Assembly (NCBI RefSeq): GCF_028583425.1
Contig: NC_072791.1
Coordinates: 192,052,311 to 192,116,310 of the forward strand
Direction: 5' to 3'
DNA: 64,000 nt
Source of the DNA: Eublepharis macularius
Taxonomy: Eukaryota > Chordata > Lepidosauria > Squamata > Eublepharidae
Below the pieces are notes generated by a model. The model saw only the letters and a list, made by a program, of their open reading frames with translations, was not told the origin of the DNA and did no database searches. Below are positions 11,503 through 22,449 of the stretch, piece by piece (the first letter of the stretch is position 1; each line of letters begins with the position of its first letter). The position numbers and the translations under genes were made by a program.

Positions 11503-11716
11503 GGGCCGATTCCAGATGACTAACCTTAAGGCACTTCATGCTGCCCTCTTCCGGATCGCGACAGGGAAAATGCGAAATATCGCGTTTCCTCGCGCGAGTT
11601 TTGCGTGTCATCACGCAAAACTCGCGTGAGGAAACGCGATATTTCGCATTTTCCCCGTCGCGATCCGGAAGAGGGCGGCATGAAGCGCCTTAAGGTTAGT
11701 CATCTGGAATCGGCCC
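11503..11716. mobile_element. CpG-rich near-perfect palindromic MITE
   Basis: The two halves are reverse complements over about 100 bases each, starting GGGCCGATTCCAGATGAC and ending GTCATCTGGAATCGGCCC, with a 4-base centre. Both arms retain many CpG sites such as TCGCG and CGCGAG, which decay quickly in vertebrate DNA, so the insertion is probably young. No coding capacity and no clear target duplication were seen. The ends resemble those of the hairpins at 35837 and 45043. Confidence 0.85.
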
Positions 11717-11890
11717 ATGTTGCCAGTACTGCCTTGGCAATGCTGAGAGATTTTGAGGACAGATCCTGGGGAGGGTGCAGTTTAGAGAGGGTGTGATGTC
11801 ACTTCTGGGTGATGCATTCTGGGTGAATTTCCCTAATCTACAGTAAAGACCATAGAGGAATGGAAAAATTCCTAGAGTGTCAGTATGATT
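11717..11890 (-). mobile_element. fragment of a second MITE family
   Basis: The words GTGATGTCACTTCTGG, GGTGAATTTCC and GTAAAGACCATAGA recur in reverse at 24700-24920, so both belong to one short element family. The young hairpin at 11503 appears to abut or interrupt it. Confidence 0.5.
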
Positions 11891-12029
11891 AGCTTTTTTT
11901 CTCCTGCTCCTCAGCCTCTCGAGGTCACAGCCGACTGGAGAGCTGAACCTAGCTCATCCTGATTCTAGCCCTACACCATGCTGTTCAGGTAAATACAGAT
12001 GAAAGTTGTACATATCTGATACTTCAGAT

Positions 12030-12125
12030 ATTTTGAGCCCAGTCTGTTTAAAACTTTAAGCAACAAAACCAGCTCTGTGTATTGAGCCTGAAAATAAACT
12101 GGGACCCTACAAAACTGTTCAGCTT
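12030..12125 (-). mobile_element. L2/CR1-type LINE fragment, minus strand
   Basis: The plus-strand words AAAACCAGCTCTGTGTATTGAGC and AAATAAACTGGGACCC match a standard stretch of L2-type LINEs read backwards. A related stretch lies at 31430. The 171-codon minus-strand frame that covers it is not a host gene. Confidence 0.5.
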
Positions 12126-12129
12126 CCAA

Positions 12130-13949
12130 CTGCCCTTGCTGGGACCACCAGAGGAAGGGCAGGAAGCAGCCAGGCACTTTTCCACTACACCCAGACCTAG
12201 AAGTTGCTGGCAGCCTCCCTCCTTCTCCCTTCCACCTATCAGCCATGGAGCCATCAGAGTGTCCTTCCATTGCGCCCGGACCTTCACAGCTCAGAATCTC
12301 TTCCCCGTGACACATTTGCACTGAATGTGATTGTATTTGTTTCTGTGAGCCAGCTCGGGAGCTAATTTTAGCTGAATAGGAGGATAAAATACGATAAAGG
12401 CATAAATAAATCTCTCCAGCCAGAGAGTTCTTCAAAGACTGAAAATGGAGCTTACGAGCTAAAAATAAAATAAAGGCAATTAACACCTGGGCAGTCCCAG
12501 CTCTACCTTACACCGTGGGTATAATTAAATGATCTTGTTCTGATTTAAATTAGCTCAATAGATTAATCCACACACTCATAACAAAGTTTAGAATGCACCA
12601 TCCCAAGGTTTAAGTAGAAAGGCAAAAAATCCACCATAAAAATTCCCAAATTACTTCAGGACATTCAATCTCGAAGTTCTCCAAGTAATGATTTTTTCCA
12701 TGCTATTAATAGTGTCATAGTAAGCAGAGCGACACACTTGTGACACCCCCCCCCACCAAGCCCATTAACTTCAACGGACTTAGAAGGGTGTCAGTCTGCT
12801 TAGGATGGTACTGTACATTACAGTGATGAACAATTCTGGCCAGCTGAAGTATTGATAAAGCATGGAAATCCAAAAGGCTGCATGGGAAACACGAAGCCTT
12901 AACAGAGGACAGGTGATTGGGGCCTCATCAGTGAAATGGTCCAAAACGCGTTATCTTCAAGCAGAAACCGAGGGTTTTACAACTGCTATGAGTTCTTTTC
13001 AGATGTTACCTCTGCTCATACCAGGAGCCCTCCATCCATGTCTATCATGATGAGCCTATGCCACTTTCAATGCTCCCATTAAGTGGTCTGAACAGGAGTA
13101 ACACATGTATTTTATATGTGAGTACTGCTTCTATATGTGCAAATGTAACCCCTATGAGCTAATTGGTTTAGCCCAGTAGGGCAGAGTCAGTAGCTAGAGG
13201 CAGGCAGCTGAGCAAGAAGCTGGTTGCTGGGTAGCTTGACAACAATTAATGTGCTTGTATCACCTAGAATAAGGTAATCAGAAATATTGTATGTGAACAA
13301 TGGTGACTAAAAGTGGGAGGTTTGTGTGTTGTGTTTGGTGTTATTACTGGGATTGTGTTGTGCTTGCAGGGCTGTAATTCCCCAAGGAGAGGACAGAAGC
13401 CTGGATTTCAGTTGCTTCATAACTGGAAGGATTGTGGCAAAGGACTCTGTCACTTGGTGGAATCCGACAAGTTCAACTCGCTTACCTTGAGCGGTTTTCA
13501 AAGATGTTGGCTGAAAGTTTCTGTTTTTGTAGCACTTATGAGTTTGGTTAAAGAAAAGAAAAAAATAGTTCTATTGTTCTCATTGTTAATAGATTTGGTG
13601 AAAAAGAAAAAAAAACTTAACTAAAAATGGTGTGAAAGTTTCCTTCCTAAATTAGCCCGACGGAACCCATACAATGGAGGTTATACAAAGCAGAACCCTG
13701 AAAATAAACTACTGGTCAAATGGTAAGTGCTGAAGCTGTATGCACAAGCAAAATACGCATGTTGCCCCTTTCTGGAAAACATGGTGCCTGAGCAAATAAT
13801 GAGGATTTTTGTGCCGTTGGCATCTGCCACATGCAGATGTTATGTCTGGAAAAGTCTAGTGAAGATTGCACATCAAAAGCATACAGCAAAGACCACAGCT
13901 ACGAAAGCTACATAGAAAACATAAAGCTGTCTGAGACATGAGAGATCAT
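12130..13949. other. non-coding; hairpin repeat fragment at 12745-12825
   Basis: The hairpin fragment has CCCATTAACTTCAACGGACT and AGAAGGGTGTCAGTCTGCTT words. The rest has no recognised exon. The stretch 13150-13690 is A-rich at its right end and might be an old transposon, but I could not name it. Confidence 0.35.
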
Positions 13950-13957
13950 GTCATAAG

Positions 13958-14732
13958 ACATGGGCATGAACGGGGGGGGGGGGGAACTGAACACCCTGTT
14001 TGTCGTTCGTTGCCGTCCAGGAACAATGAACAACAAACATGGACAAACATGAACTGTTCCTGGACATGTTCATTGTTCGTTGTTCATGGGGGCCAGAACC
14101 ACCCCAAACTCCCCCACTTAGCCCCCCTTCCCTCAAACCCACTTACCTGGCCCTTTAAAGATCCCTTTAAACTATCAGCTGGCAGGCAGCAGGGAGGGAT
14201 TCCCCCCTACCACCTGCCAGCTGATAGTTTAAAGGGCCCTGTCCTGGCAAAAACAGCAGTGTCTGCTGGCAGCTAGTTTGAGGGGTTACAAATGTGACCT
14301 TCCCAATGTCCAATACCCACCAAATTTGCAGGGGACATAGTCCTCACTGTCCTCTGAAGACCCCCCAAGTTTCAGAGAGATTGCACCCTGGGAAAAGCAT
14401 GATCCACGGGTCTCCCCGTTGGCTGTCATTTTCTCTTCACAGTGGCAAAAACGGGACTCTCTGATGGAAGTACTTTGAAGGGTTAAAGCCAGAAGGAAAG
14501 CCATAAGGAGTTCAGACAGAGTTCAGTCCCTCCCTGCCTCCGGTTGCCAAGGGGATTGATTGCAGGTGCCAGACTATCTGGCTTGACGAACGGCTGCCAA
14601 AGGCAACAAACGAGGCTTGCAATGACCATCTGTTCGTTTAGGATGGGGCCTCACGAACAGCTTGTTTGAGAACAGCAGATTAGCCTGTTCGTGGTTTTTT
14701 TCTGTTCGTAATGGTGTTCGTGCCCATGTCTA
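13958..14732. mobile_element. non-autonomous hAT-type transposon, 775 bp
   Basis: The left end ACATGGGCATGAAC pairs with the right end GTTCGTGCCCATGTCTA. An almost identical 8-bp duplication, GTCATAAG (13950-13957) and GTCATAAT (14733-14740), flanks it. Eight-base duplications mark the hAT superfamily. Internally it has secondary inverted repeats: AACAATGAACAACAAACATG against its complement nearby, and AACTATCAGCTGGCAGG against its complement at 14215. No transposase frame is present, so it must be moved by a related autonomous element. Confidence 0.82.
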
Positions 14733-14740
14733 GTCATAAT

Positions 14741-15440
14741 AGCTGGCTGCCCTGTCTTCTATTGCCTGGAGTATTTTGTCAACACGATCAGGTTATAAAA
14801 ATCATTCATCCATTCATTTCAGAGCCATCCCCTTACTACAAACATAATCCAGATCAAGCTCTTGAGAACAATGAACTCATTTCTGAATGAGATAAGCATA
14901 CAATATTGTATCTAAAACAACAGAGTACAGTAGATAAGGACATAATACTGGGGTTCTTAAAAACTAATATTTAAAATAGCTACTGTAATAGATGTATCAA
15001 TTCTTCTCACATCTCTTACACTGGGAAAAAATGAGAATGAGAAAATGTAAACAGCAAGTATCATGCCAAGTCAGAGGACCTTAAGGACAGGGTTGTTACA
15101 GGGAGTGGAATTTTTTCCTCCAATTCTCTTTCAGATACAGCATTCAGCTCATCTTTTCCTTTTTCAAAAGAAGAATTCTTTTTGATTTCTCATTAAATCA
15201 GAGGTCTGTGTTGGGAAGGGCAATGGGTAAAAATTCCTTCCCCTTTCCGTTAGTGGAAATTTAGTATGGGATCCAGCCTTTGCTTTGCTTTTCTGCTATG
15301 AACTAACATGATAATTTGGATCTGAATTTCTTTTGATTGGATCTGATTTTAAAATGGCCTCTCTTTGTAACCCCCCCCCCACACACACACACCTTCTGTG
15401 GTCCACAGCTTTGAATCTAAATATTTCCTCCTAATGGATG
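14741..15440. other. non-coding, nothing recognised
   Basis: AT-rich sequence with no repeats I can name apart from a poly-C/(CA)n tract at 15371-15391. Confidence 0.35.
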
Positions 15441-15446
15441 AACACT

Positions 15447-15545
15447 TCAGTCATCTGATGAAGTGAGCTCTGTGTCATGAAAGTTTATGCTGGAATAAAT
15501 TTTATTAGCTTTTGAAGTACCACTGGACTCTTGTTTTATTAATAA
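15447..15545 (+). mobile_element. Penelope-like element 3' tail with hammerhead-like motif
   Basis: The sequence runs CTGATGA (15455-15461), a short hairpin, GAAA (15479-15482), then TTTATTAGCTTTTGAAGTAC and CCACTGGACTCTTG. This is the common amniote PLE-derived tail whose CTGANGA-hairpin-GAAA layout is that of a hammerhead ribozyme core. A 47.6-kb copy has the same order. Self-cleavage by this diverged copy is not expected. Confidence 0.68.
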
Positions 15546-15591
15546 ACTAACATGATTCCTCTTTCAGAACTTATTTTCCAAGCTTGAATCA

Positions 15592-15685
15592 AGAACAACA
15601 ACAGTGTGCTTATATACTGCCCTTCTGGACAGATTAGTGCAACACTCAGAGCCGAGAACAAAGTCAGTGTTATTATTGTAGAACT
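15592..15685 (-). repeat. tRNA-headed SINE (family B), 3' fragment
   Basis: It matches the tail half of the copies at 7983 and 8385 through GCTTATATACTGCCCTTCTG, ACAGATTAGTGC and AACACTCAGAG. The head is absent. Confidence 0.65.
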
Positions 15686-15689
15686 CTGC

Positions 15690-17800
15690 CAACATGAGCT
15701 CACGCGCATAACACTACCAAACATCTGATTATACAAATGATTGGTGTGCATCACTAAAATGAAAGGAGCTTGTGGTGCTAGTTACATTTTGTTTGTGAAA
15801 CTGAAATTTTCAAATGTGACGGATTAGAAATCACTTTCAAGGCCTGCTCTACTAACTGCAAGCACTCGGGAAGCCTCCGCTTTTCCTTCCAAAATCTTCA
15901 TCACTGTGTTTCAAGCAGCAGAAAAAGGAACTCGGTAGAGGAGGGGGGGAAATGATTGGGGGGGGTATAATTTAATTCTAAATTAAATTCTCCTCAGATT
16001 GCTGTATCCATACCAGCAGCCCTTGCCTTCATGTTGAGGGACTATCTAGTGAAATTTAAAACATCCAGCATCAGAAGGTGAGGCAAGCAGTCCTAAAGAA
16101 ACTGTTGTCACAATGAAAATCTAGGCTTTATCATCCTCTCCTCTGCTTCCCACCAAAAATTCATAGCGCTATTCCCACCTTCCTGAGACTTTATCTCCTC
16201 CATCCATTCTTTCTTTGGCTCTCTGATTCCACCATTCCTGTTCTGGTATAACATTAAAGCATGGAGAAAACTAGTTGCTTTGTTAATTTGCCAAACATTC
16301 ACAGGAACACAACAGATTTTAATTAATTCTTGTCTCTCTGAGAAACCCTAAAAACTACAATAGAGTTTTATTTATTAAAATATTTATTCTGCACTTTCCA
16401 GTTGGCTGAAGGCAGCTGTTTATCTTCAGACACAATGATCTGGGCCAACATAACCATAATAATTTCTCTAAGTCCCCACCTCCCTCAGCCCTCTTCCTAC
16501 CTCCAACTTTCTATGACTTCACAATAGCTCAGCCAATTAGAAGGGTTCACAGAGAGACAAACATTATGACAAATATGTTGTTACTGAGCAATTTTGGCAA
16601 ATTAACAATGTGACTAGTTTTCTCTGTGCTTTAATGTGAGGCCTAACTTGTACCTCTGCAACCTTAACAAACTGGCATACGACAATACTTGAGTTTGCTA
16701 CTGAGGTAAACAGTATAAATATATTATAGTCAAGGGACTTTTTCTTATCTCAGTTCTGTGTTAAGTATGAGTTGTAGCCATTGCACTACAATCTCTTATT
16801 TATTATACCATAGCTCATTTATGTAGAAACAAAGTGGTGTCCTCAGAAAGATTATCATTCTAGGTGAGAAGTAAGCAATTAAATCACACTGGGAATGTAT
16901 TAGGTTGATAATCCTTGCAAACGTTGTAGGTGTCAGCCCATTATGAAAGATTAATTATGCAGCCCTCCTGGCACATTGAAATCAATCACACACCTAAACT
17001 CTACCTGAGTGTCTCTGTTTGGAAATATATCAAACTGTTTTTTCAAGGCAAGCAGACCCTAGATGTAACTCCAGGAGCATCAACACTTGAAGAGGACACG
17101 TTACAAGCAACCAGTGTCAAAATATTTCCCCGTGAGAACTAGTGATCTTTGCTCAGATTTGACTTGTTTATACAAATATACCATAAAAGATAACATTATC
17201 AGTAAGATATTTTTAGCTCATGTGTTGTAACTTGTTTATTACTTTGCTTCCTAATGATGTTTCCCTTAGTGGGCTACACTAGCCTTTATCATTATGACTG
17301 AACTTGATGTAATTCTATTAAAAGATAATCTAAATGAAGAACAAAGTAAGGAGGTTTCTCATAGACATATGATTAGGGGCGTCATATATTTCTCAGTTCT
17401 CCCTTTTTGGGAACACACATTATATACTTAGTTTATTTTGATTTACATGAGCTCAATGCAAATCTCATCTGCAACTTAAATAGATTTCTGAGTGTTAATT
17501 TTATAACTCTTTTTTGGCAACCCACTTATTTTTAAACTGTACTCAAACATCTCCGATTGAATATTAAGAAAGTTAAAGTTGTCATCCAGTCTTTCATAGA
17601 GGGAAAAATGGGATGCCATAGAGAAAGCTCCTTTAGATATGCTCAAGGACTTGTGCTTGATGATAGAACATTTGATTTCCCGTCTTGGAACAGCACCCTC
17701 CCAAATTCCTTTGTAAACTGCTTTGTGTACTTCCTAAATTTCAAAAGTGGTTCATCATGCAGTTCAAGGACCTGATTTTTGTTTAAAGTTGAACATACCA
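15690..17800. other. non-coding, mostly single-copy
   Basis: No coding frame was recognised. A short SINE or LINE tail-like phrase lies at 16363-16425. The rest is AT-rich. Confidence 0.35.
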
Positions 17801-17808
17801 GTAGATAC

Positions 17809-18027
17809 TGAGGTTGATACCCTCCAGGTCATGGCTGGAGGTATCCCAGAATTACGACCAATTTCCAGCCAATAGGCATCAGATCCCTTTGAGAAAATGG
17901 CTGCTTTGGAGGATAGACTGTATAGCATTATAACCTGCTGAGGCCCCTCCCTTTCCCAAACCCCACCTTCTCCAAGCTCCACCCCCAAAATCTCCAGGAA
18001 TTTCCCAATCCAGAGCTGGCAACCCTA
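17809..18027 (+). mobile_element. non-autonomous DNA transposon, GGGTTGCCA family
   Basis: It shares the body words AAAATGGCTGCTTTGGAGGA, GCATTATAACCTGCTGAGG and AATCTCCAGGAATTTCCCA with the copies at 10521 and 24385, and ends GAGCTGGCAACCCTA. A weak 8-bp duplication (GTAGATAC against CCAGATGC, 5 of 8) is compatible with hAT. Confidence 0.72.
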
Positions 18028-18059
18028 CCAGATGCTCATTTAGTTGAACAATTCTCTGA

Positions 18060-18260
18060 ATTGTGATCATGACTTTTAAGATCATCTAGTCTAACCCATT
18101 GTGACCTTTTCCTACTAAAAAAAGCCTAGTACCCCGTTCAATCTTGTTTTAAATAATGCAGACAAGGTTTTCACAAATTGCCTTGGAAGATTAGATCCAT
18201 GTTGTCTTCAAAGGAAACCATTCTAACTAGGCCTTGTTTCTTTATAACAGCTGAATGTTT
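18060..18260 (-). mobile_element. CR1 LINE fragment, degraded
   Basis: Read on the plus strand, it has the GATCATCTAGTCTAACCC word typical of the CR1 3' end in reverse, then CACAAATTGCCTTGGAAGA-like words from further inside the 3' region. It is much more diverged than the CR1 at 27060. Confidence 0.55.
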
Positions 18261-20450
18261 CCCATTTGGGAAGAGGGGGAAAAAACACAAACAAGAACAG
18301 CTACTACACAAGCAGCATCACTCAGCCTGAAAAAAGCAAGGAATTTCTGAACCCATCAGTGACCTTTCACTTCCAACCTTCCCAGCCGCCATATTAGTGC
18401 GCTCCCACCAAAATACCAGCTTGTGTTTACAGTCTAATTTCTCCTGATGGTGAATGGGCGCGTACTCACGAGCACTCGCTCTATGTGCACTCGATGGGAT
18501 CATGATCTGGAGAGCTGAAAACGTAAACACAAGCTGGTATTATGGTGTAGCTAGCGGTTGATGGAGCTTTGTTTGAATACTTAAAAATGGGCACACTGGG
18601 CAGAACAAAAGGAGGCTAAAGCTGTGCTGCTAGGCAGAGGAAACTTGGAAAGCTTCGGTCATTCCTGCACACTTCAAGTCTGGAACAGGTTTTGAGGGGG
18701 GGGGGAGGTCTACTCAGAGGTGCTCCACCTCTCTGCTCTCTGTTATCAGTTGTGCTGAGAGCACCATTTTCTTTTCAAATGTGGCATATTTATTAATAGC
18801 TTTACATTTTCCTCAACAGTTAGTGCTCATCTGAAGTTCACAACTTGCCAGCACTGAGTTAGATCTGCAAGTTCAGCAGAACTTGTTTCTGATGTGACAC
18901 AGATGTGGCAGGAAAGTTAGGCCACTATTAGCACTCGGCTTGCATGAGCACTTTAGAAATGAATCCAGCAGAATGCCTTGGTGAGGAAGCCAAAGAGAAC
19001 GGATGTTACTTGTGTGACCATCAAGCCTGAGATACTTCTGAATCAGATGTCCTGGGACACTGAGGGCTCGGGGAAAGGGGGAGGTCCTCTTCTGGGCCGT
19101 ATCGAGAAGCAGCCACCAAAACAACTTCTGAAAGAACCATGTTTTCTCCATATTCTGTATCCTGAGAATGTCTCTTTGATGGCATCATGTGATTCAGAGG
19201 ACTCCTCCTCAAAAACACACGCAGCTCTTGAGATCCTGGTTGCTACCACAGCAGTCCCAGAGACAGCAGGAAAGCTGGCATATTATGTTTAATTGAAGAC
19301 GGCTTTTTATACTTCCCTGATTTCAAAAGTAGTTTGCCCCCATGGTACAAGGGTCCTGTGCTTGAAAATGTCAGAGATGCTCAGTAAAATGTTTTCTGAA
19401 CTTTCAGAAAAGTTTTCTGAAGTGTGGCCGCCAACACTTTTTTTAAATCATGTAAAGTAAAACACTTTTTTTTTGTTTGTTTCAACATCCTATTCATCTC
19501 AGACACAGAGTTTTACCCTTCTTACTGAAAACTGCTCTCCTTCAGGGTGGAGGGGTTACATTCCTCTCCTCACTGGTATCTACATTCTGAGTGAGCTTCA
19601 GGCCAGGACTGAAGAAATTCTCCAGATTTTCTAGTTTCAGGCCTAGGCCTCGCTTGAGTTTTAGCTTTGCATTGAACTCTCACAATCTGTTGTATAAATT
19701 CTGAAACTGGACAGACACTCTTCAGTATTGCTTGCGTATCTGCCAGCCTTGGCAATCCATCTGAGTACTCTTATTCTATCCCACCACTAGGCAGCTTCTC
19801 CTCTGTGGTCCTCAGTCCTACGCAGGAAAGTGACTTGGATCCTGTGTAAATGTCCAAAGACTGTTAAAAGAGCAATTCAGAATGTACAGGGAAGAGGCGG
19901 GGGGGGGGGGCAGCTGTTATCCGATGTACACGAATGGTTTGTTTTTTCAAATGGTTTGTTTTCCCGATGTGTATGGCACATTGAAATGGAAGCTCCTTTC
20001 TATTAATTAACAGAAAGCTTATCGAATAACAGCTTTCACAATATGATTCTTATGCTCAGAACCAAGAGCTAAACTAACAACAACAAAAAGATCAGTTACT
20101 ATTTTCAATCACCTTCAGGCTGAGCAAGCCAGAATGTATTAACACTTACATGCCTTCTCGTGTTCATCTTCCCTCTTGCTCTCTAACAGACACCTGAAAA
20201 TGGGCTCACTCCCTCTACAAATGTCAACCAGTATACTTCAGTTTGATGTGGCTGCTTTCCCTTTTAGTTCCTCTTCCATTGCTCAGAGTTTGCTGCATGC
20301 AAATCAATGCTCAGAGCCAGGGTTCTGATCCAGAGTCCATAATGATACGCTGGGTTGATTGTCCCAAGTCCTTGACACCTCACTCGTTTATGCACAGATG
20401 CCCCAGTTGAAATATTGTCTTTGCTCCCCCTTTCTTTCTTCCCTTCTGTT
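18260..20450. other. non-coding; no gene recognised
   Basis: Several short frames overlap near 18970-19290 on both strands, but none resembles a known protein. A poly-G run lies at 19899-19910. Two weakly similar phrases (ATTTCAAAAGT..AGGACCTG at 17738 and ATTTCAAAAGT..GGGTCCTG at 19320) hint at an unknown old repeat. Confidence 0.35.
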
Positions 20451-20451
20451 T

Positions 20452-20720
20452 ATTTATATATTTATTTACCGTCTGCCTTTCTCACTGAGACCCAAGGCAG
20501 ATTACACAGTGCAAATGAATACAATATAACCAACAGCTAGGATATCCACTGAGTAAAATGCAACATGATTAACAGCTAAGACATTCAATGAACAGATACA
20601 CTACGGTATGGTAGCAGAAAATCTGAAAACAAGCATACAGCCAAAACACAGAGATGAAACCTTTCTGAAACAAAGCATAACTAATTAAAATGACATCTTC
20701 AACACTGTGGGAATGACCCA
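20452..20720 (-). mobile_element. L2-like LINE 3' UTR and tail, minus strand
   Basis: On the plus strand TTTATTTATATATTTATTTACC is followed by GTCTGCCTTTCTCACTGAGAC. Reversed, this is the GTCTCAGTGAGAAAGGC..GTAAATAAAT tail found at 41930 and elsewhere. The adjoining sequence to about 20720 looks like its 3' UTR. Confidence 0.55.
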
Positions 20721-21600
20721 GCAGGAGTCCATCTACATCAGCAGACGGTACCCAATAGTATCACTAAGGTTTTGCACTACAAGTTAGTTAATTAGTTTGT
20801 TTGTTTATGGCTCAGTGCACCACAAAGAACTTTGAGACATAGACCCAACTCTCAGGACACCTGTTCTGGATATCTTGCATATCTAGCGCAGGATACCTAT
20901 ACATAGGTAGAAAGCAATATGTCACTGGGATACTGAAGACACCAGCGCACCCTTTGTCATCTTGTCACTATGGACTCAGCATTTCTAAAGTTTGTTTTTT
21001 TGAATATTATTGAAACACATTTCTGCACTGGGGAAAAAAGCATGCTTGAAAAAGCATGTTTGATCACTAAATGTTCCAGCTAAATGGTAATCTACATGGT
21101 GTCCATAGAAGCTGCTGTTGTTCAAAGTTGGCATCCAAAGAAAAAGGGTGGTTTTAGAAATTAAGAGATTATGCAAAGCGCATTGTCTTTTATCCCACCC
21201 GGAGAATCTCATATTACACTACTGCATAGGTTGTTCTCACAATGGCTTCTATTCAGAGTGCATCTGCATTACAAATGTAGTGCGTTTAAAACTAGTCTCC
21301 TTGACTTTCAAGAACACTTGGAATAGTAGCTCTGGGGCGAGAATTTTGGTAGAGATTTCCTAGCTTCTTAAACAAAACCCGTAAAGCCTTGCTTGGAGAA
21401 AATGGCAGTAAAAAGGTATGAACTTTGTTTATATGTAGTGTGCCCCAGAATGGAAGAAGGAAGGCAGAGGTCACCTTTAAGTAGGATAACAGGTCATGTG
21501 AAAGCTGGAAGGTAAGCATTTGGGCTTAATTCTAGTTCAGATGCAACAATATTTTTAAACTCTTTGGTTAGGTTCCGGTTCAAACACTAGGTTTAAAAAT
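20720..21600. other. non-coding, nothing recognised
   Basis: No repeats or exons could be named here. The short frames have no familiar protein words. Confidence 0.35.
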
Positions 21601-21919
21601 AATGTGACAATGATGGTTGTTGGGGGTTTTCCGGGCTGTATTGCCGTGGTCTTGGCATTGTAGTTCCTGACGTTTCGCCAGCAGCTGTGGCTGGCATCTT
21701 CAGAGGTGTAGCACCAAAAGACAGAGATCTCTCAGTGTCACTCAGTGTGACACTGAGAGATCTCTGTCTTTTGGTGCTACACCTCTGAAGATGCCAGCCA
21801 CAGCTGCTGGCGAAACGTCAGGAACTACAATGCCAAGACCACGGCAATACAGCCCGGAAAACCCCCAACAACCATCGTTCTCCGGCCGTGAAAGCCTTCG
21901 ACAATACAATGTGACAATG
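21601..21919. mobile_element. palindromic Penelope-like insertion with 12-bp target duplication
   Basis: A 130-base arm (21612-21741) is followed by a 5-base spacer and its reverse complement (21747-21876). Both arms are PLE 3' tails. The right arm carries CTGAAGA (21785-21791), a GCCAGC/GCTGGC hairpin, GAAA (21812-21815) and CGTC, with CCT before and AGG after able to pair, as in a hammerhead ribozyme. A 31-base extension ends GCCTTCGACAATAC. The 12-bp duplication AATGTGACAATG (21601-21612, 21908-21919) shows that the whole structure inserted as one unit. Confidence 0.85.
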
Positions 21920-22070
21920 GATTAAAAAAGGATTAATTCCTTACAAAACTGGTTTTAAAGTTAGTGTCTGAACTGATACCAAACTGGAAAGTTTCAAAAC
22001 TGACTTTAAACTAGTCCACAGATACATTTTAGATTAGTGCTATAAAGTCTTACAATGCAATGCCTGAGAT

Positions 22071-22324
22071 AAGGAATACAGTGAAGAGGGGTGGAATATG
22101 GTATTAGAATATCAAAAGTGTCATAAAATTATCCCAAACAGGAAGGATTATGATGTGTTTTTAAATTAATTGAACTTAAAAATGTGTTATTCCCCCTTTG
22201 ATTTTTTTTTAATTTAAATTTTTAAATTTTTATTTTTTAAGTTATTATGGGTATTGGAGTATTGTACATTTTGTGTGTTTTGTTTTGGTTAATCAATACA
22301 AGTTTTAAAAAAGGAATACAGTGA
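22071..22324 (+). mobile_element. short 5'-truncated L1 3' end with 14-bp target duplication
   Basis: A perfect 14-bp duplication AAGGAATACAGTGA (22071-22084 and 22311-22324) flanks 226 bases. These end GGTTAATCAATACAAGTTTT plus A-rich tail, like L1 3' UTRs. It is a typical dead-on-arrival insertion made by target-primed reverse transcription. The duplication is certain, and assignment to L1 rests on the AT-rich 3' UTR and tail. Confidence 0.75.
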
Positions 22325-22449
22325 TATATATTTAATCTGAGAAAAATCTGTATGTTTTCAACATGGTACTTGCATGTCTTCGAAGTCCCAACTTCCAGGA
22401 TTCTGCTAATCATATTTTCCCAGTAAGAAATCAATCCCCAGATTGTTAC

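Noticed and set aside
11971-12486. 171-codon minus-strand frame as a host gene
   Set aside because: It has no recognisable domain, crosses an L2-type fragment at 12030-12125 and shows no splice or promoter context.
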